Positions 17,695-27,237 of a stretch of 64,000 nucleotides of DNA are shown here, in pieces (position 1 is the first letter of the stretch; each line of letters begins with the position of its first letter). Under the pieces are notes generated by a model, which was not told the DNA's origin, searched no databases, and saw only the letters and a list, made by a program, of their open reading frames with translations. The position numbers and the translations under genes are program-made. The stretch is from contig NZ_JAERUC010000028.1 of NCBI RefSeq assembly GCF_016745505.1, positions 1 to 64,000 on the forward strand, given 5' to 3'. This DNA is from Streptomyces silvae. GTDB lineage: Bacteria; Actinomycetota; Actinomycetes; Streptomycetales; Streptomycetaceae.

Positions 17695-18591
17695 TTACTT
17701 GAGACCCGAGGTCTTGATGGACTCCACGATCTGGCGCTGGAAGGTGAAGAACAGCGCCAGCATCGGCAGGGCCGCCACCGTCGCCGCCGCCAGGATGTAG
17801 TTCCAGTTCGAGCTGTACTGCGTCTGGAACGAGGCAATCCCCAACTGGACGACGGTCAGAGCCTCGTCGTTGGTGACGACCAGGGGCCAGACGAAGGCGT
17901 TCCAGTTGGCTAGGAAGAAGAAGACCGCCAGCGCGGAGAGGATCGGCCGGGACATCGGCAGGACGATGTTCCAGTAGACGCGCCAGTGGCCGCAGCCGTC
18001 GATGATCGCGGCCTCCTCCAGTTCCTTCGGCAGCCCCAGGTAGAACTGGCGCAGCAGGAAGATGCCGAAGGCGTTGAAGATCGCCGGGATGATGAGGCCG
18101 GCGTAGCTGTTGAGCAGGTGCAGTTCACGGGCGACCAGGAAGAGCGGGATCAGCACCACGGGCGCGGTGACCAGCAGCGTCGCGAAGATCGCCATGAAGA
18201 TCTTCTCGCGGCCGGGGAAGCGGAGCCTGGCCAGCGCGTACGCGGCCATCGAGTGGAACAGCAGCGCGGCGACGGTGATCACCGCGGAGGTGAAGAAGCT
18301 GTTCCAGAGGTAGCGCGCGAAGGGGACCTCGGTGAAGACGTAGACGAAGTTCTGGACGGTGATCTCGGTGGGGATCAGCTTCCCGTCGGTGACCGTGGAC
18401 CGCGTCTTGAAGGCGGAGACCACCATCCACAGGACGGGGAAGACACTGACGGCCGACAGGACGACGGCCAGTGCGGTCAGTCCGGCGCGTCCGGTGCGCG
18501 GCCGCCGTCCCGTGCGCGACCGGCGTTCCGTGTGCGGACGCCGTTCCGTGTGCGGACGCCGCGCGGTCACCGCGTGCGTGTCACTCGCCAT
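17695..18591 (-). CDS. Sugar ABC transporter permease, MalG type
   Basis: A 298-residue permease with six membrane segments. The coupling motif is EEAAIIDGCGHWRVYWNIVLPMSRP. The cytoplasmic N terminus carries four hexapeptide-like repeats (RRPHTE twice, then RRSRTG and RRPRTG). It forms the channel with the MalF-type protein. No ATPase gene is present in the cluster, as usual for Streptomyces sugar importers that share the MsiK ATPase. Its start overlaps the MalF-type stop by 11 bp. It is the last gene of the leftward operon. Confidence 0.93.
   Translation of the reverse strand: MASDTHAVTARRPHTERRPHTERRSRTGRRPRTGRAGLTALAVVLSAVSVFPVLWMVVSAFKTRSTVTDGKLIPTEITVQNFVYVFTEVPFARYLWNSFFTSAVITVAALLFHSMAAYALARLRFPGREKIFMAIFATLLVTAPVVLIPLFLVARELHLLNSYAGLIIPAIFNAFGIFLLRQFYLGLPKELEEAAIIDGCGHWRVYWNIVLPMSRPILSALAVFFFLANWNAFVWPLVVTNDEALTVVQLGIASFQTQYSSNWNYILAAATVAALPMLALFFTFQRQIVESIKTSGLK
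18488..18559 (-). repeat. 18-bp tandem repeat coding for hexapeptide units
   Basis: Two perfect 18-bp copies (18524-18541 and 18542-18559) plus two degenerate copies downstream in the coding direction encode RRPHTE, RRPHTE, RRSRTG and RRPRTG at the N terminus of the MalG-type permease. The in-frame period of 18 bp keeps the reading frame. It looks like a recent slippage expansion. Confidence 0.75.
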
Positions 18592-19540
18592 CGTCGAACC
18601 TCCCGCCCCTCGTGAGCTTGAAGACCACCGCGGAGCAGATGACCATGATCAGCACCAGGAACGAGCCCATGGCGGCGGCATAGCCGTACTCCCCGAACCC
18701 GAAGGCCTGTTGGTAGATGTAGAAGATGGCCAGCGCGGTGCCGTTGGCGGGACCGCCGTTGGTGAGGACGAAGACCAGGTCGAGACCGCCGGTGATGGCG
18801 GCGACCGTGGCCATCAGCACGACGAAGAAGCTGGTGGGCCTCAGCAGCGGCCAGGTGATGGTGCGGAACGCGGTCCAGGGGCCGGCCCCGTCGAGCCTGG
18901 CCGCCTCGTAGTACTCGTTGGGGATCTCCTGGAGCCCGGCCAGGAAGATGATCATGTAGTAGCCCATCATCACCCAGACCATGACGGCGATGACGCAGCC
19001 GAGGGCGAGCGAGGGGCTGCCGAGCCACGACCGTCCGTCGAACCCGGCCGCGCGCATGGCCCTGTTCACCACCCCGACCTGGTCGTCGAGCATGAACTTC
19101 CACAGCAGGCCGACGACGACCAGGCTGATGACGTAGGGCAGGAAGAGCATGGTCCGGTAGGCGCCCATGCCGGGCAGCTTCTGCTTGACCAGCAGCCCGA
19201 GACCGAGACTCACGCAGAACAGGACCGGGACGAGCACCACGACGTAGAGGCCCGTGATCCTCATCGAGCTCCAGAACAGCGGGTCGTTCATCATGCGCTC
19301 GTAGTTGCCGAGCCCGACCCACTCGTAGCTGCCGAAACCGCTCACCTGGAAGAAGCTCATGGCGACGGAGAGCACCATCGGGATGCCCACGAACAGCAGC
19401 AGCCCGATGACGTCGGGGGCGAGGAAGAGACCCGCGGCGACCCATTCCCGGTGCTTACGGCTCAGTCCCGGCGGCCGGCTCCTCCGTACGGACTCGGAGG
19501 CCGGGGTGGCCGTGCGGTCCGGTGCGGCGACGCTGCTCAT
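18581..19540 (-). CDS. Sugar ABC transporter permease, MalF type
   Basis: A 319-residue permease with six membrane segments and the coupling motif EAARLDGAGPWTAFRTITWPLLRP. ATG 19540 (MSSVAAPDRTA) overlaps the binding-protein stop by 4 bp. The open frame continues far upstream, but only as an out-of-frame shadow of that gene. The N-terminal ~35 residues are polar and cytoplasmic. It works with the MalG-type protein to import an oligosaccharide delivered by the lipoprotein encoded upstream. Confidence 0.94.
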   Translation of the reverse strand: MSSVAAPDRTATPASESVRRSRPPGLSRKHREWVAAGLFLAPDVIGLLLFVGIPMVLSVAMSFFQVSGFGSYEWVGLGNYERMMNDPLFWSSMRITGLYVVVLVPVLFCVSLGLGLLVKQKLPGMGAYRTMLFLPYVISLVVVGLLWKFMLDDQVGVVNRAMRAAGFDGRSWLGSPSLALGCVIAVMVWVMMGYYMIIFLAGLQEIPNEYYEAARLDGAGPWTAFRTITWPLLRPTSFFVVLMATVAAITGGLDLVFVLTNGGPANGTALAIFYIYQQAFGFGEYGYAAAMGSFLVLIMVICSAVVFKLTRGGRFDDGE

Positions 19541-20901
19541 ATCAGGCTCGCCCCCTTGTAGCTCCTGGTGTAGGCCGCGATGGACTCGGCGGCCCGTTCG
19601 GTTTCCACGGCCACACTGCGGCCGGCGAGCATGGTGCCCTGGATGGCGTCGGAGATCGCCTTGTAGACGACCGGGGGGTAGCGCGGTTCGGCGACGCCTC
19701 CGGGGAAGATGTCGTCCTTGAACGCCTTCATGGTCGCGGAGTCGTACCCGCCCTTGGCGGCGCCTCGTTCCAGGGCGCTGGCCCGGGGTGCCACGTCGGA
19801 CTTGGCGACGGTGCACCACTCGACCATGCGGTCGACGGACTCGTCCTTGGTCGAACCCAGCGCCCAGGCGCAGAACTCGGCGGCGGCGTCGGGGTCGCGG
19901 CCCTTGGCGTTGGCGCAGAACGACCAGCCGCCCAGCGCGGTGCGGTAGGTGCCGCCCGGTGGCAGGGGGTTCTTGAACACCCCGTACGGGAAGTCCGGCG
20001 CGTACGCCTTGAAGCTGGACACCTGCCAGATGCCCTGCTGCCACATGGCCACGTTGCCGGCCTTGAAGCCGCTGATGACGTCGCCGGCGGCGGGCAGGGT
20101 GCGGGGCGCGATGCCGTGGCGTACGGCGTCCTGCCAGAACTGGAGGGCCTGGCGGGTGGCGGCGGAGTCGAAGGCCACGTCGCCGCGCTCGTCCAGGACG
20201 TCGCCGCCGCCCTGCCACATCCACGGGTACCAGGTGAAGTTCTGGTAGTAGCCGGGGTTGGTCTCGAAGACGAGTCCGGCGCGGGTCCCGCTGCGCAGCT
20301 TGTCGCCGATGTCGAGCATCTGGTCCCAGGTGGTGGGGATGTCGGCCTCGGACAGTCCGGCCTTCTCCCAGGCGGGGACGCTGTAGAACATGGCCAGCGG
20401 CTCGACCTCCATGGGGAGGGCGTAGACCTTGTCACCGACCCTGCGGCTGTCGAGGGCGGATCCGTAGTCGGCGACCGCCTCCTTGTCCATGTGCGGGGTG
20501 AGGTCGGCGAGCACCCCGCCGTTGTAGTAGCGCAGGAAGTCACCGGGGCTGAGCAGGAAGATGTCCGGCCCCTCCCCGGTGGCGAAGGCGGAGGGCAGCT
20601 TGAAGCCGTTGAGATAGGTGGGCTGCGGGATGTACACGAGGTCGATCTGGGTCCGGTGGGTGGCGTTCCACTGCTTGACCATGTCGACGAACCAGGCGGA
20701 CTGGGCGTTGACCGCGGGGTCGGGCGACCTCTGGGGGCCGTAGAAGTTCCAGAACTGCAGGCGGCCGCCCTTCGCCTGGGCCGTGCCGCAGCCGGAGAGC
20801 AGGGCGGGGGCCGCCGCGGCCGCCCCCGCACCCGCCATCGCGGTGAGGAGACGGCGGCGCGAAGGGGCCGGTCGCCCGGCGTCGTTGCCGTGCTGGAGCA
20901 T
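19537..20901 (-). CDS. Sugar-binding lipoprotein of ABC importer, Tat-exported
   Basis: A 454-residue family-1 extracellular solute-binding protein. The N terminus has a twin-arginine motif (PSRRRLLTAMAG), a hydrophobic Ala-rich core and the lipobox LLSGC, so it is a membrane-anchored outer-face receptor. Many Trp/Tyr/Asn residues are consistent with sugar stacking. It is the second gene of the leftward operon after GH172 and is tightly coupled to the two permeases. Inferred ligand: oligo-D-arabinofuranosides released by the secreted GH183 protein. The family alone would allow other oligosaccharides. Confidence 0.93.
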   Translation of the reverse strand: MLQHGNDAGRPAPSRRRLLTAMAGAGAAAAAPALLSGCGTAQAKGGRLQFWNFYGPQRSPDPAVNAQSAWFVDMVKQWNATHRTQIDLVYIPQPTYLNGFKLPSAFATGEGPDIFLLSPGDFLRYYNGGVLADLTPHMDKEAVADYGSALDSRRVGDKVYALPMEVEPLAMFYSVPAWEKAGLSEADIPTTWDQMLDIGDKLRSGTRAGLVFETNPGYYQNFTWYPWMWQGGGDVLDERGDVAFDSAATRQALQFWQDAVRHGIAPRTLPAAGDVISGFKAGNVAMWQQGIWQVSSFKAYAPDFPYGVFKNPLPPGGTYRTALGGWSFCANAKGRDPDAAAEFCAWALGSTKDESVDRMVEWCTVAKSDVAPRASALERGAAKGGYDSATMKAFKDDIFPGGVAEPRYPPVVYKAISDAIQGTMLAGRSVAVETERAAESIAAYTRSYKGASLI

Positions 20902-21012
20902 GCGTGCGCTCCTGTCGGAGTGGGAGGGAGAGCTGGGGGACGAAGATCCTGGGGGCGGGCCTGGTTCTTGCGGATCAGGCCGGATCCGGGGGCCGAACGC
21001 GCGAGGGCGCGG

Positions 21013-22104
<1,092 letters not shown>

Positions 22105-22212
22105 CGTCTGTGTGCCCTCACGGGTGGAGTACGGGAGTGACGCCCGCCGCGCGGCGCGGGGCCGGCGGTGGGGCGCGGAAGGAATGGCGGGGAAACGACG
22201 TTTCGATCACCC

Positions 22213-22228
22213 GTGAAATCCATTTCAC
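22213..22228. promoter_or_regulatory. LacI-type operator O2 in front of the GH172/importer operon
   Basis: GTGAAATCCATTTCAC is a palindrome except for its two central bases. It is nested inside a wider inverted repeat, CGTTTCG (22199-22205) and CGAAACG (22229-22235). It lies just downstream of the leftward -10 box, where a bound repressor would block initiation. Confidence 0.8.
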
Positions 22229-22231
22229 CGA

Positions 22232-22260
22232 AACGTAGAAGGGGGCTCCGGGAGTGTCAA
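22232..22260 (-). promoter_or_regulatory. Promoter of the GH172/importer operon
   Basis: On the minus strand TTGACA (22260-22255) is followed after 17 bp by TACGTT (22237-22232). Transcription would start inside or next to operator O2 and run to GH172 with a leader of about 120 nt. Confidence 0.5.
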
Positions 22261-22335
22261 GAGGTGAGACCGGGCGAGGGTGCGGTGTCCGTTATGCAGC
22301 TCTTCTGCCCGGAGAAGGGGCGTGTCGCCAACCTC

Positions 22336-22364
22336 TTGACCTTGAAATCGATTTCTGCCAGCGT
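22336..22364 (+). promoter_or_regulatory. Promoter of the FGGY kinase gene, probably leaderless
   Basis: TTGACC (22336-22341), a 17-bp spacer and CAGCGT (22359-22364) place the transcription start at about 22371, next to the ATG at 22372. The kinase mRNA would then be leaderless. There is no ribosome site in front of the ATG, which fits. The -10 box is weak. Confidence 0.45.
22342..22357. promoter_or_regulatory. LacI-type operator O3 inside the kinase promoter
   Basis: TTGAAATCGATTTCTG matches operator O2 at 12 of 16 positions and keeps the GAAATC-GATTTC core palindrome. It fills the spacer between the -35 and -10 boxes, the most direct position for repression. Confidence 0.6.
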
Positions 22365-22371
22365 CTCCCTC

Positions 22372-23850
22372 ATGCCTCGCAACGCAGTCATCGGTGTGGA
22401 CATCGGCACGTCGAGCAGCAAGGGCGTACTCGTCGGTCTCGACGGCGCGCTGCTCCGCACGGCCGTACGGGAGCACACACCCTCCCGGCCGGGCCCCGGC
22501 CGCTTCGAGATGGACGCCTCCGTGTGGTGGCGCGAGTTCACCGAGCTGGCACGGGAGTTGACCGCCGCGGACGACACCTCGGTGGTGGCGGTCGGGGTGA
22601 GCGGCATGGGTCCCTGCGTCCTGCTCACCGACGAGGCCGACGTCCCGCTCCGTCCCGCCGTGCTCTACGGCGTCGACACCCGGTCGGTCCGGCAGATCGA
22701 GCGGATCGAGAAGCAGCTCGGGCACGAGGAGATCGTCCGACGGGGCGGGTCCGCCCTGACCACCCAGGCCGCCGGCCCCAAGATCGCCTGGATCGCCGAG
22801 GAGGAGCCCACCCTCTACGCCCGCGCCCGGCGTCTCTACATGCCCAGCTCCTGGCTGACCCGCAAGCTGACCGGCGCGTACGTCCTGGACCACCACTCGG
22901 CCAGCCAGTGCTCCCCGCTCTACGACACGGACGCCCACGACTGGTACGCCCCCTGGGCCGCCGAGGTGGCGCCCGGCATCGACCTCCCGCCGCTGCGCTG
23001 GTCGGGCGAGGCGGCCGGCACGGTCACCGCCGAGGCCGCGCGGGAGACGGGTCTGCCCGCCGGAATCCCCGTCACCACCGGCACGATCGACGCCTGGGCC
23101 GAGGCCCTCAGCGTGGGCGCGCAGAACACCGGCGACCTGATGCTGATGTACGGCACGACCATGTTCCTGATCCACACCGTGCCCGCGCCACTGACCAGCC
23201 CGTCGCTGTGGGGCACGGTCGGCGCGCTGCCCGGGACCCGCAACCTGGCCGGCGGCATGGCCACCTCGGGGGCGGTGACCAACTGGCTGCGGGACCTGCT
23301 GGGCGCCGGTGACCACACCGAACTGCTGCGGCGTGCCGAGCGGTCCGGGCCCGGGGCGAACGGCCTGCTGATGCTTCCGTACTTCTCGGGCGAACGCACC
23401 CCCGTGATGGACCCGGACGCCCGCGGTGTGATCGCCGGACTCACCCTGTCCCACACCGCCGGCGACCTCTACCGGGCGGCGCTGGAGGCCGTCGGGTTCG
23501 GGGTGCGCCACAACATCGAGGTCATCGAGGCGGCGGGCGGCGACATCGGCCGGGTGGTGGCCGTCGGCGGCGGGACGCAGGGGCCGCTGTGGACGCAGAT
23601 CGTCTCCGACATCACGGGCCGGGACCAGGAGCTGCGGACCACGACCATCGGGGCGGGCTACGGCGGCGCCCTGCTGGCCGCGCAGCTGGTCGGCGAGGCC
23701 TCCATCGACGACTGGAACCCGGTGCGCGGGACGGTGACGCCCCGTCCGGACCACGCCGGGCGCTACGACGAGCTGTACGCGCTCTACCGGCGGCTCTACG
23801 AGGACACCGCGCCCACCGTCCACTCACTGGCGGCGCTGCAGAGCCGCTGA
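22372..23850 (+). CDS. FGGY-family carbohydrate kinase, proposed D-ribulokinase
   Basis: A 492-residue kinase of the FGGY family (xylulo-, ribulo-, gluconokinases). The N-terminal phosphate loop is GVDIGTSSSKG, the catalytic aspartate is D240 in TGTIDAW, and the C-terminal adenosine-binding segment contains AVGGGTQGPLWTQIVSDITG. ATG 22372 is chosen because it gives the canonical N terminus directly after the promoter. The frame is open 204 bp further upstream through the operator region. In context it would phosphorylate the ketopentose made by the isomerase. Absence of a FucA-type aldolase favours D-ribulose 5-phosphate as product. Substrate is inferred, not read from sequence. Confidence 0.9.
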   Translation: MPRNAVIGVDIGTSSSKGVLVGLDGALLRTAVREHTPSRPGPGRFEMDASVWWREFTELARELTAADDTSVVAVGVSGMGPCVLLTDEADVPLRPAVLYGVDTRSVRQIERIEKQLGHEEIVRRGGSALTTQAAGPKIAWIAEEEPTLYARARRLYMPSSWLTRKLTGAYVLDHHSASQCSPLYDTDAHDWYAPWAAEVAPGIDLPPLRWSGEAAGTVTAEAARETGLPAGIPVTTGTIDAWAEALSVGAQNTGDLMLMYGTTMFLIHTVPAPLTSPSLWGTVGALPGTRNLAGGMATSGAVTNWLRDLLGAGDHTELLRRAERSGPGANGLLMLPYFSGERTPVMDPDARGVIAGLTLSHTAGDLYRAALEAVGFGVRHNIEVIEAAGGDIGRVVAVGGGTQGPLWTQIVSDITGRDQELRTTTIGAGYGGALLAAQLVGEASIDDWNPVRGTVTPRPDHAGRYDELYALYRRLYEDTAPTVHSLAALQSR

Positions 23851-23985
23851 AAACGGGCACGGCGCCCCCGGCACGGCACACCCCTGACCCCGTCGCGCGG
23901 CACAGCGGCGCGACGCGGACGACGGCACGGCACACCGCACGACCCACGGCACGACACGGCACACAGCACGACATCTGGAGACCGC

Positions 23986-25626
23986 ATGTCCCACACCCCG
24001 TACACCCTGCCCGAACTCCACCGTCCGCCCGTCGCCGAGCCCGGCACCGTCTACACCGTCGCCAGCGGTGACCTGCGCCCCAGCGCCAACACCACCTGCT
24101 GGCCGGCCCAGGAGAAGCTGGAGAAGGACCTCACCGCGGCCGTCACCGCCCTCGGCCACCGGGTCAGGCGCGGCCACGAGGTCGACGCGGCCAAGGGCCA
24201 CGGCTTCATCGACAGCCAGCGCCGGGGCATCGAGGTCTTCAGGGACGTACCGCGTGACGCGCCTCTGATCGTCGTCGAGGGCGTCTGGCAGTACAGCCAC
24301 CACGTACTCGCGGGACTGCGCGACCACCGCGGGCCCCTGCTGATCGTCGCCAACTGGAACGGTGAGTTCCCGGGCCTGGTCGGTCTGCTGAACCTCGCCG
24401 GCAGCCTCACCAAGGCGGGCCGGGAGTACTCCCTGTTGTGGAGCGTCGACTTCACCGACGCATGGGCGCGCGAAGGCCTGCGCACCTGGCTGGAGACCGG
24501 CGCCCTCACCCACGACACCAGCCATGTCCGCGACCTGCCCGGTCTGCCCCGGGACGCCGAGACCGAGCTGGGTGCGGCGCTGGCCCGTGAGCTGCGTGAG
24601 GAGAAGGCGATCATCGGCGTCTTCGACGAGGGCTGCATGGGCATGTACAACGCGATCATCGACGACGAACTGCTCAACCCCCTCGGCATCTACAAGGAGC
24701 GCCTGTCACAGAGCGCCCTGGTCGCCGAGATGGCCCGGGTCCCCGACGAGGAGGCTAGCGCCGTACGGGCCTGGCTCGACGCGGCGGGCATGACCTTCCA
24801 CACCGGCACGGACGAGGCCACCGAGCTCACGGACGCCCAGCTGCACAGCCAGTTCAAGATGTACATAGCGGCGCTGCGGATCTCCGACGACTTCGGCCTG
24901 GACGCCGTGGGCATCCAGTACCAGCAGGGCCTCAAGGACACCGTCCCGGCGAGCGACCTGGCTGAGGGCCTGCTCAACAACGTGCAGCGCCCGCCGGTGC
25001 GCAGCCGCGACGGCTCCCGTGAGCTGTACGCGGGCGCGCCGCTGCCGCACTTCAACGAGGTGGACGAGGGCGTGGCGGTCGACTCCCTCGTGACCAACCG
25101 CATCTGGACGGCGATGGGTCTCGACCCCGCGACCACCCTGCACGACATCCGCTGGGGCGAGGAGTACGACGGCCGCTTCGTCTGGGTCTTCGAGATCTCG
25201 GGCGCGGTCCCCGCCTCGTTCCACGGCGGGTACGACAAGTCGTGGAGCATGCGCCAGCCGCCCATGTTCTTCCCGCTCGGCGGCGGCACGCTCAGCGGCG
25301 TGTCACGGCCCGGTGAACTGGTCTGGTCCCGCGTCTTCCTGATGGACGGGGTCCTCCACGTCGACCTCGGGCGGGCGACCGCCCTGGAGCTGCCGCAGGA
25401 GGAGACGAGGCGCCGGCTCGACGCGACCAACCCGCAGTGGCCCATCATGCACGCGGAGCTGCACGGGGTCAGCCGCGACCAGTTCATGGCCCGGCACCGT
25501 GCCAACCACCTGAACGTGGCCTACGCGCCGGACGCGGCCACCGCGGACAAGGCGCTGCGCGCCAAGGCCGCACTGTTCGCGGAACTCGGTGTCGAGGTCC
25601 ATCTGTGCGGCGACGTCGCCCTGTAG
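23986..25626 (+). CDS. L-fucose/D-arabinose isomerase-like protein
   Basis: A 546-residue protein related to the L-fucose isomerase family, which also isomerises D-arabinose to D-ribulose. It is slightly shorter than classical FucI (about 590). Candidate conserved elements are the acidic motif FDEGCMGMYNAI near residue 215 and the His-containing C-terminal motif RANHLNVAY, which resembles the metal-site region. A GGAG ribosome site lies 5-6 nt before the ATG. The 135-bp gap after the kinase is a low-complexity stretch of repeated GGCACGGCACAC-like units without an obvious promoter or terminator, so co-transcription is likely. The divergence from well-studied FucI leaves substrate specificity open. 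Confidence 0.8.
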   Translation: MSHTPYTLPELHRPPVAEPGTVYTVASGDLRPSANTTCWPAQEKLEKDLTAAVTALGHRVRRGHEVDAAKGHGFIDSQRRGIEVFRDVPRDAPLIVVEGVWQYSHHVLAGLRDHRGPLLIVANWNGEFPGLVGLLNLAGSLTKAGREYSLLWSVDFTDAWAREGLRTWLETGALTHDTSHVRDLPGLPRDAETELGAALARELREEKAIIGVFDEGCMGMYNAIIDDELLNPLGIYKERLSQSALVAEMARVPDEEASAVRAWLDAAGMTFHTGTDEATELTDAQLHSQFKMYIAALRISDDFGLDAVGIQYQQGLKDTVPASDLAEGLLNNVQRPPVRSRDGSRELYAGAPLPHFNEVDEGVAVDSLVTNRIWTAMGLDPATTLHDIRWGEEYDGRFVWVFEISGAVPASFHGGYDKSWSMRQPPMFFPLGGGTLSGVSRPGELVWSRVFLMDGVLHVDLGRATALELPQEETRRRLDATNPQWPIMHAELHGVSRDQFMARHRANHLNVAYAPDAATADKALRAKAALFAELGVEVHLCGDVAL

Positions 25627-25705
25627 GCGTCCCTCACGGCGGCGGCGCCCACGTGAACACGAGAGCACGTGACCGATCCACAGGCCCCACCACGGAGGAG
25701 TTCAC

Positions 25706-26854
25706 ATGTCAGCTTCACCGAGTTCATCGAGTCCGTCCGACCCGTCGGGTTCGCCGGGTTCGTCGGGCGCGCCGGGAGTTTCACGCGGGACGAGCCGCCG
25801 CACGGTCCTGGCGGCGGGTCTGGGCCTCGCCGCCGCGACGGCCGGGCCGGCCGTCGGCGCGCCGAGGGCCGTCGCCGCGTCCCCGGCTGTCACGGCGGTC
25901 ACCGGCAGCAAGGTCAGGAACCTCACCGGCCCGGCCGAGACCGGGGGCTTCGCCGCGCCCTGGACCGATCTGGGCATCCCGGTCCGCTGTCCGGACGGCT
26001 CCATGCTCTTCGTCTGCGGGGACACGTTCGACGGGGCGGGCGTGGGCGGGCCCGACTGGCGCGCCCCGGTCGCCCTGCGCGCGTCGTCCCCCTCCCTCGA
26101 CGCCCTGGTCGTCGACGGCAGTGTGGGCGGCTCGCACGCGGTGGGCCTGGTCCCGGAGGGCCACGAGAACAACACCACCGCCATCCCCTCGGACGTGTTC
26201 ACCGTCGGCGGCACGATGTACATGCACCTGATGCGGGGCGTGCTGTACCGGACGCACCACTCCGACTTCTGGCGCTCGGACGACAACGGTGAGACCTGGC
26301 AGTACCTGTGCCAGTGGCCGGGCGATCTGTACGGCGGCCAGTTCCAGCAGAAGACGTACGCCGTCGCCGACGACGGCTACTGCTACGTCCTGTCCTCGGT
26401 CTTCAACCGGGAGATCGCCTCCGACCTCCTGCTGCACCGGGTCCGCCAGGGCCGGCTGGGCGACCCGGCGGCGTACGAGCCGTGGGGTTACGCGAACGGC
26501 GCCTGGGCCTGGGGCAACTACCCCACCTCGGTCACCGGGCGCCGCAGGTGGGGCGAGATCTGCTTCCGCGCGATGGGCGGCGGGTACGCCCTCACCTGGC
26601 TGAACATGGACGTCCTGTCGATGCGCGCCCAGTTCTTCGCCCTGCCGACCAGCGATCTGTTCGCCACCCCGGAACAGACGATGATCGTCCCGACGACACC
26701 GGGCCACGAGACGGGCAACGCCGTCGCCAGTCCCTACGGCGGATTCATCGTCCCGGGCTCGACGTCCGACGACTTCCACATCGCCGTCAGCCAGTGGTAC
26801 GACAACCAGAACTACCGGGTGATGCAGTACCGCATCGACGGCCTGTCCGCGTAG
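25706..26854 (+). CDS. Secreted DUF4185 (GH183) protein, likely endo-D-arabinanase
   Basis: A 382-residue protein. A Ser/Pro-rich start is followed by a twin-arginine signal (TSRRTVLAAG, then Ala-rich core and PAVGAP cleavage region), so it is Tat-exported without a lipobox. The mature part is a DUF4185 beta-propeller with conserved stretches CGDTFDG, WRSDDNGETW and GNYPTS. DUF4185 proteins from mycobacteria and a gut Bacteroidota species were shown to be endo-D-arabinanases and became GH183. GGAGGAG lies 5 nt before the ATG. Last gene of the rightward set, 79 bp after the isomerase and followed by a terminator. It would cleave D-arabinan outside the cell. Catalytic residues are not assigned here. 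Confidence 0.88.
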   Translation: MSASPSSSSPSDPSGSPGSSGAPGVSRGTSRRTVLAAGLGLAAATAGPAVGAPRAVAASPAVTAVTGSKVRNLTGPAETGGFAAPWTDLGIPVRCPDGSMLFVCGDTFDGAGVGGPDWRAPVALRASSPSLDALVVDGSVGGSHAVGLVPEGHENNTTAIPSDVFTVGGTMYMHLMRGVLYRTHHSDFWRSDDNGETWQYLCQWPGDLYGGQFQQKTYAVADDGYCYVLSSVFNREIASDLLLHRVRQGRLGDPAAYEPWGYANGAWAWGNYPTSVTGRRRWGEICFRAMGGGYALTWLNMDVLSMRAQFFALPTSDLFATPEQTMIVPTTPGHETGNAVASPYGGFIVPGSTSDDFHIAVSQWYDNQNYRVMQYRIDGLSA

Positions 26855-26870
26855 CGCTCCGCCGTCCTCC

Positions 26871-26896
26871 GGGGCACCTGGTCGCACAGGTGCCCC
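26871..26896. terminator. Bidirectional terminator after the GH183 gene
   Basis: A perfect 10-bp stem GGGGCACCTG/CAGGTGCCCC with a GTCGCA loop, located between the convergent DUF4185 and EF-hand genes. Confidence 0.85.
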
Positions 26897-26919
26897 GCCC
26901 GCGCGTGCACGTGTGTCCG

Positions 26920-27135
26920 TCAGGCCTTGTTCTGCGAAGCCCAGAACTCGTCGAACGTGAGCTCGCCGTCGCCGTTGCCGTCGTGGGCGTTGATGACGGC
27001 CTGGGCGACCGTCTCGGTGACGTACGGGTCGCCGAGCTGCGCCATGGCGCTCTTGTACTCGGCGGCCGTGATGCGGCCGTCGCCGTTCTGGTCGAAGCGC
27101 TCGAATGCCGTGCGTGCCGACTCGATGTCCGCCAC
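26920..27135 (-). CDS. Small two-EF-hand calcium-binding protein
   Basis: A 71-residue acidic protein made of two EF-hands. Loop 1 is DQNGDGRITAAE (15-26) and loop 2 DGNGDGELTFDE (52-63), both with canonical ligands at positions 1, 3, 5 and 12. There is no signal peptide, so it is a cytoplasmic calcium sensor or buffer of the type common in Streptomyces. It starts with GTG (27135), with an AAGGGG-type ribosome site upstream. It is transcribed alone. No partner can be deduced. Confidence 0.93.
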   Translation of the reverse strand: MADIESARTAFERFDQNGDGRITAAEYKSAMAQLGDPYVTETVAQAVINAHDGNGDGELTFDEFWASQNKA

Positions 27136-27201
27136 TGTTCCGCCCCTTCGTTAAGCGTCGTTGACGAAGGTCAGATTATCCGGCTGTCCGGACGGCTGAT
27201 C

Positions 27202-27223
27202 TGCCGGGCGACCGCGCCCGGCA
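27202..27223 (-). terminator. Terminator of the beta-propeller/deacetylase operon
   Basis: A 9-bp stem TGCCGGGCG/CGCCCGGCA with an ACCG loop, 15 bp beyond the stop of the YncE-like gene on the minus strand. Confidence 0.65.
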
Positions 27224-27237
27224 CGCCCCGGGATCCG

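Noticed and set aside
22168..22371. Upstream extension of the FGGY kinase
   Set aside because: It would translate through two operators and both promoters. The kinase fold begins right after ATG 22372.
23851..23985. Repetitive GGCACGGCACAC stretch as an attachment site or small gene
   Set aside because: Low-complexity drift without integrase, symmetry or reading frame. It looks like a simple intergenic spacer.
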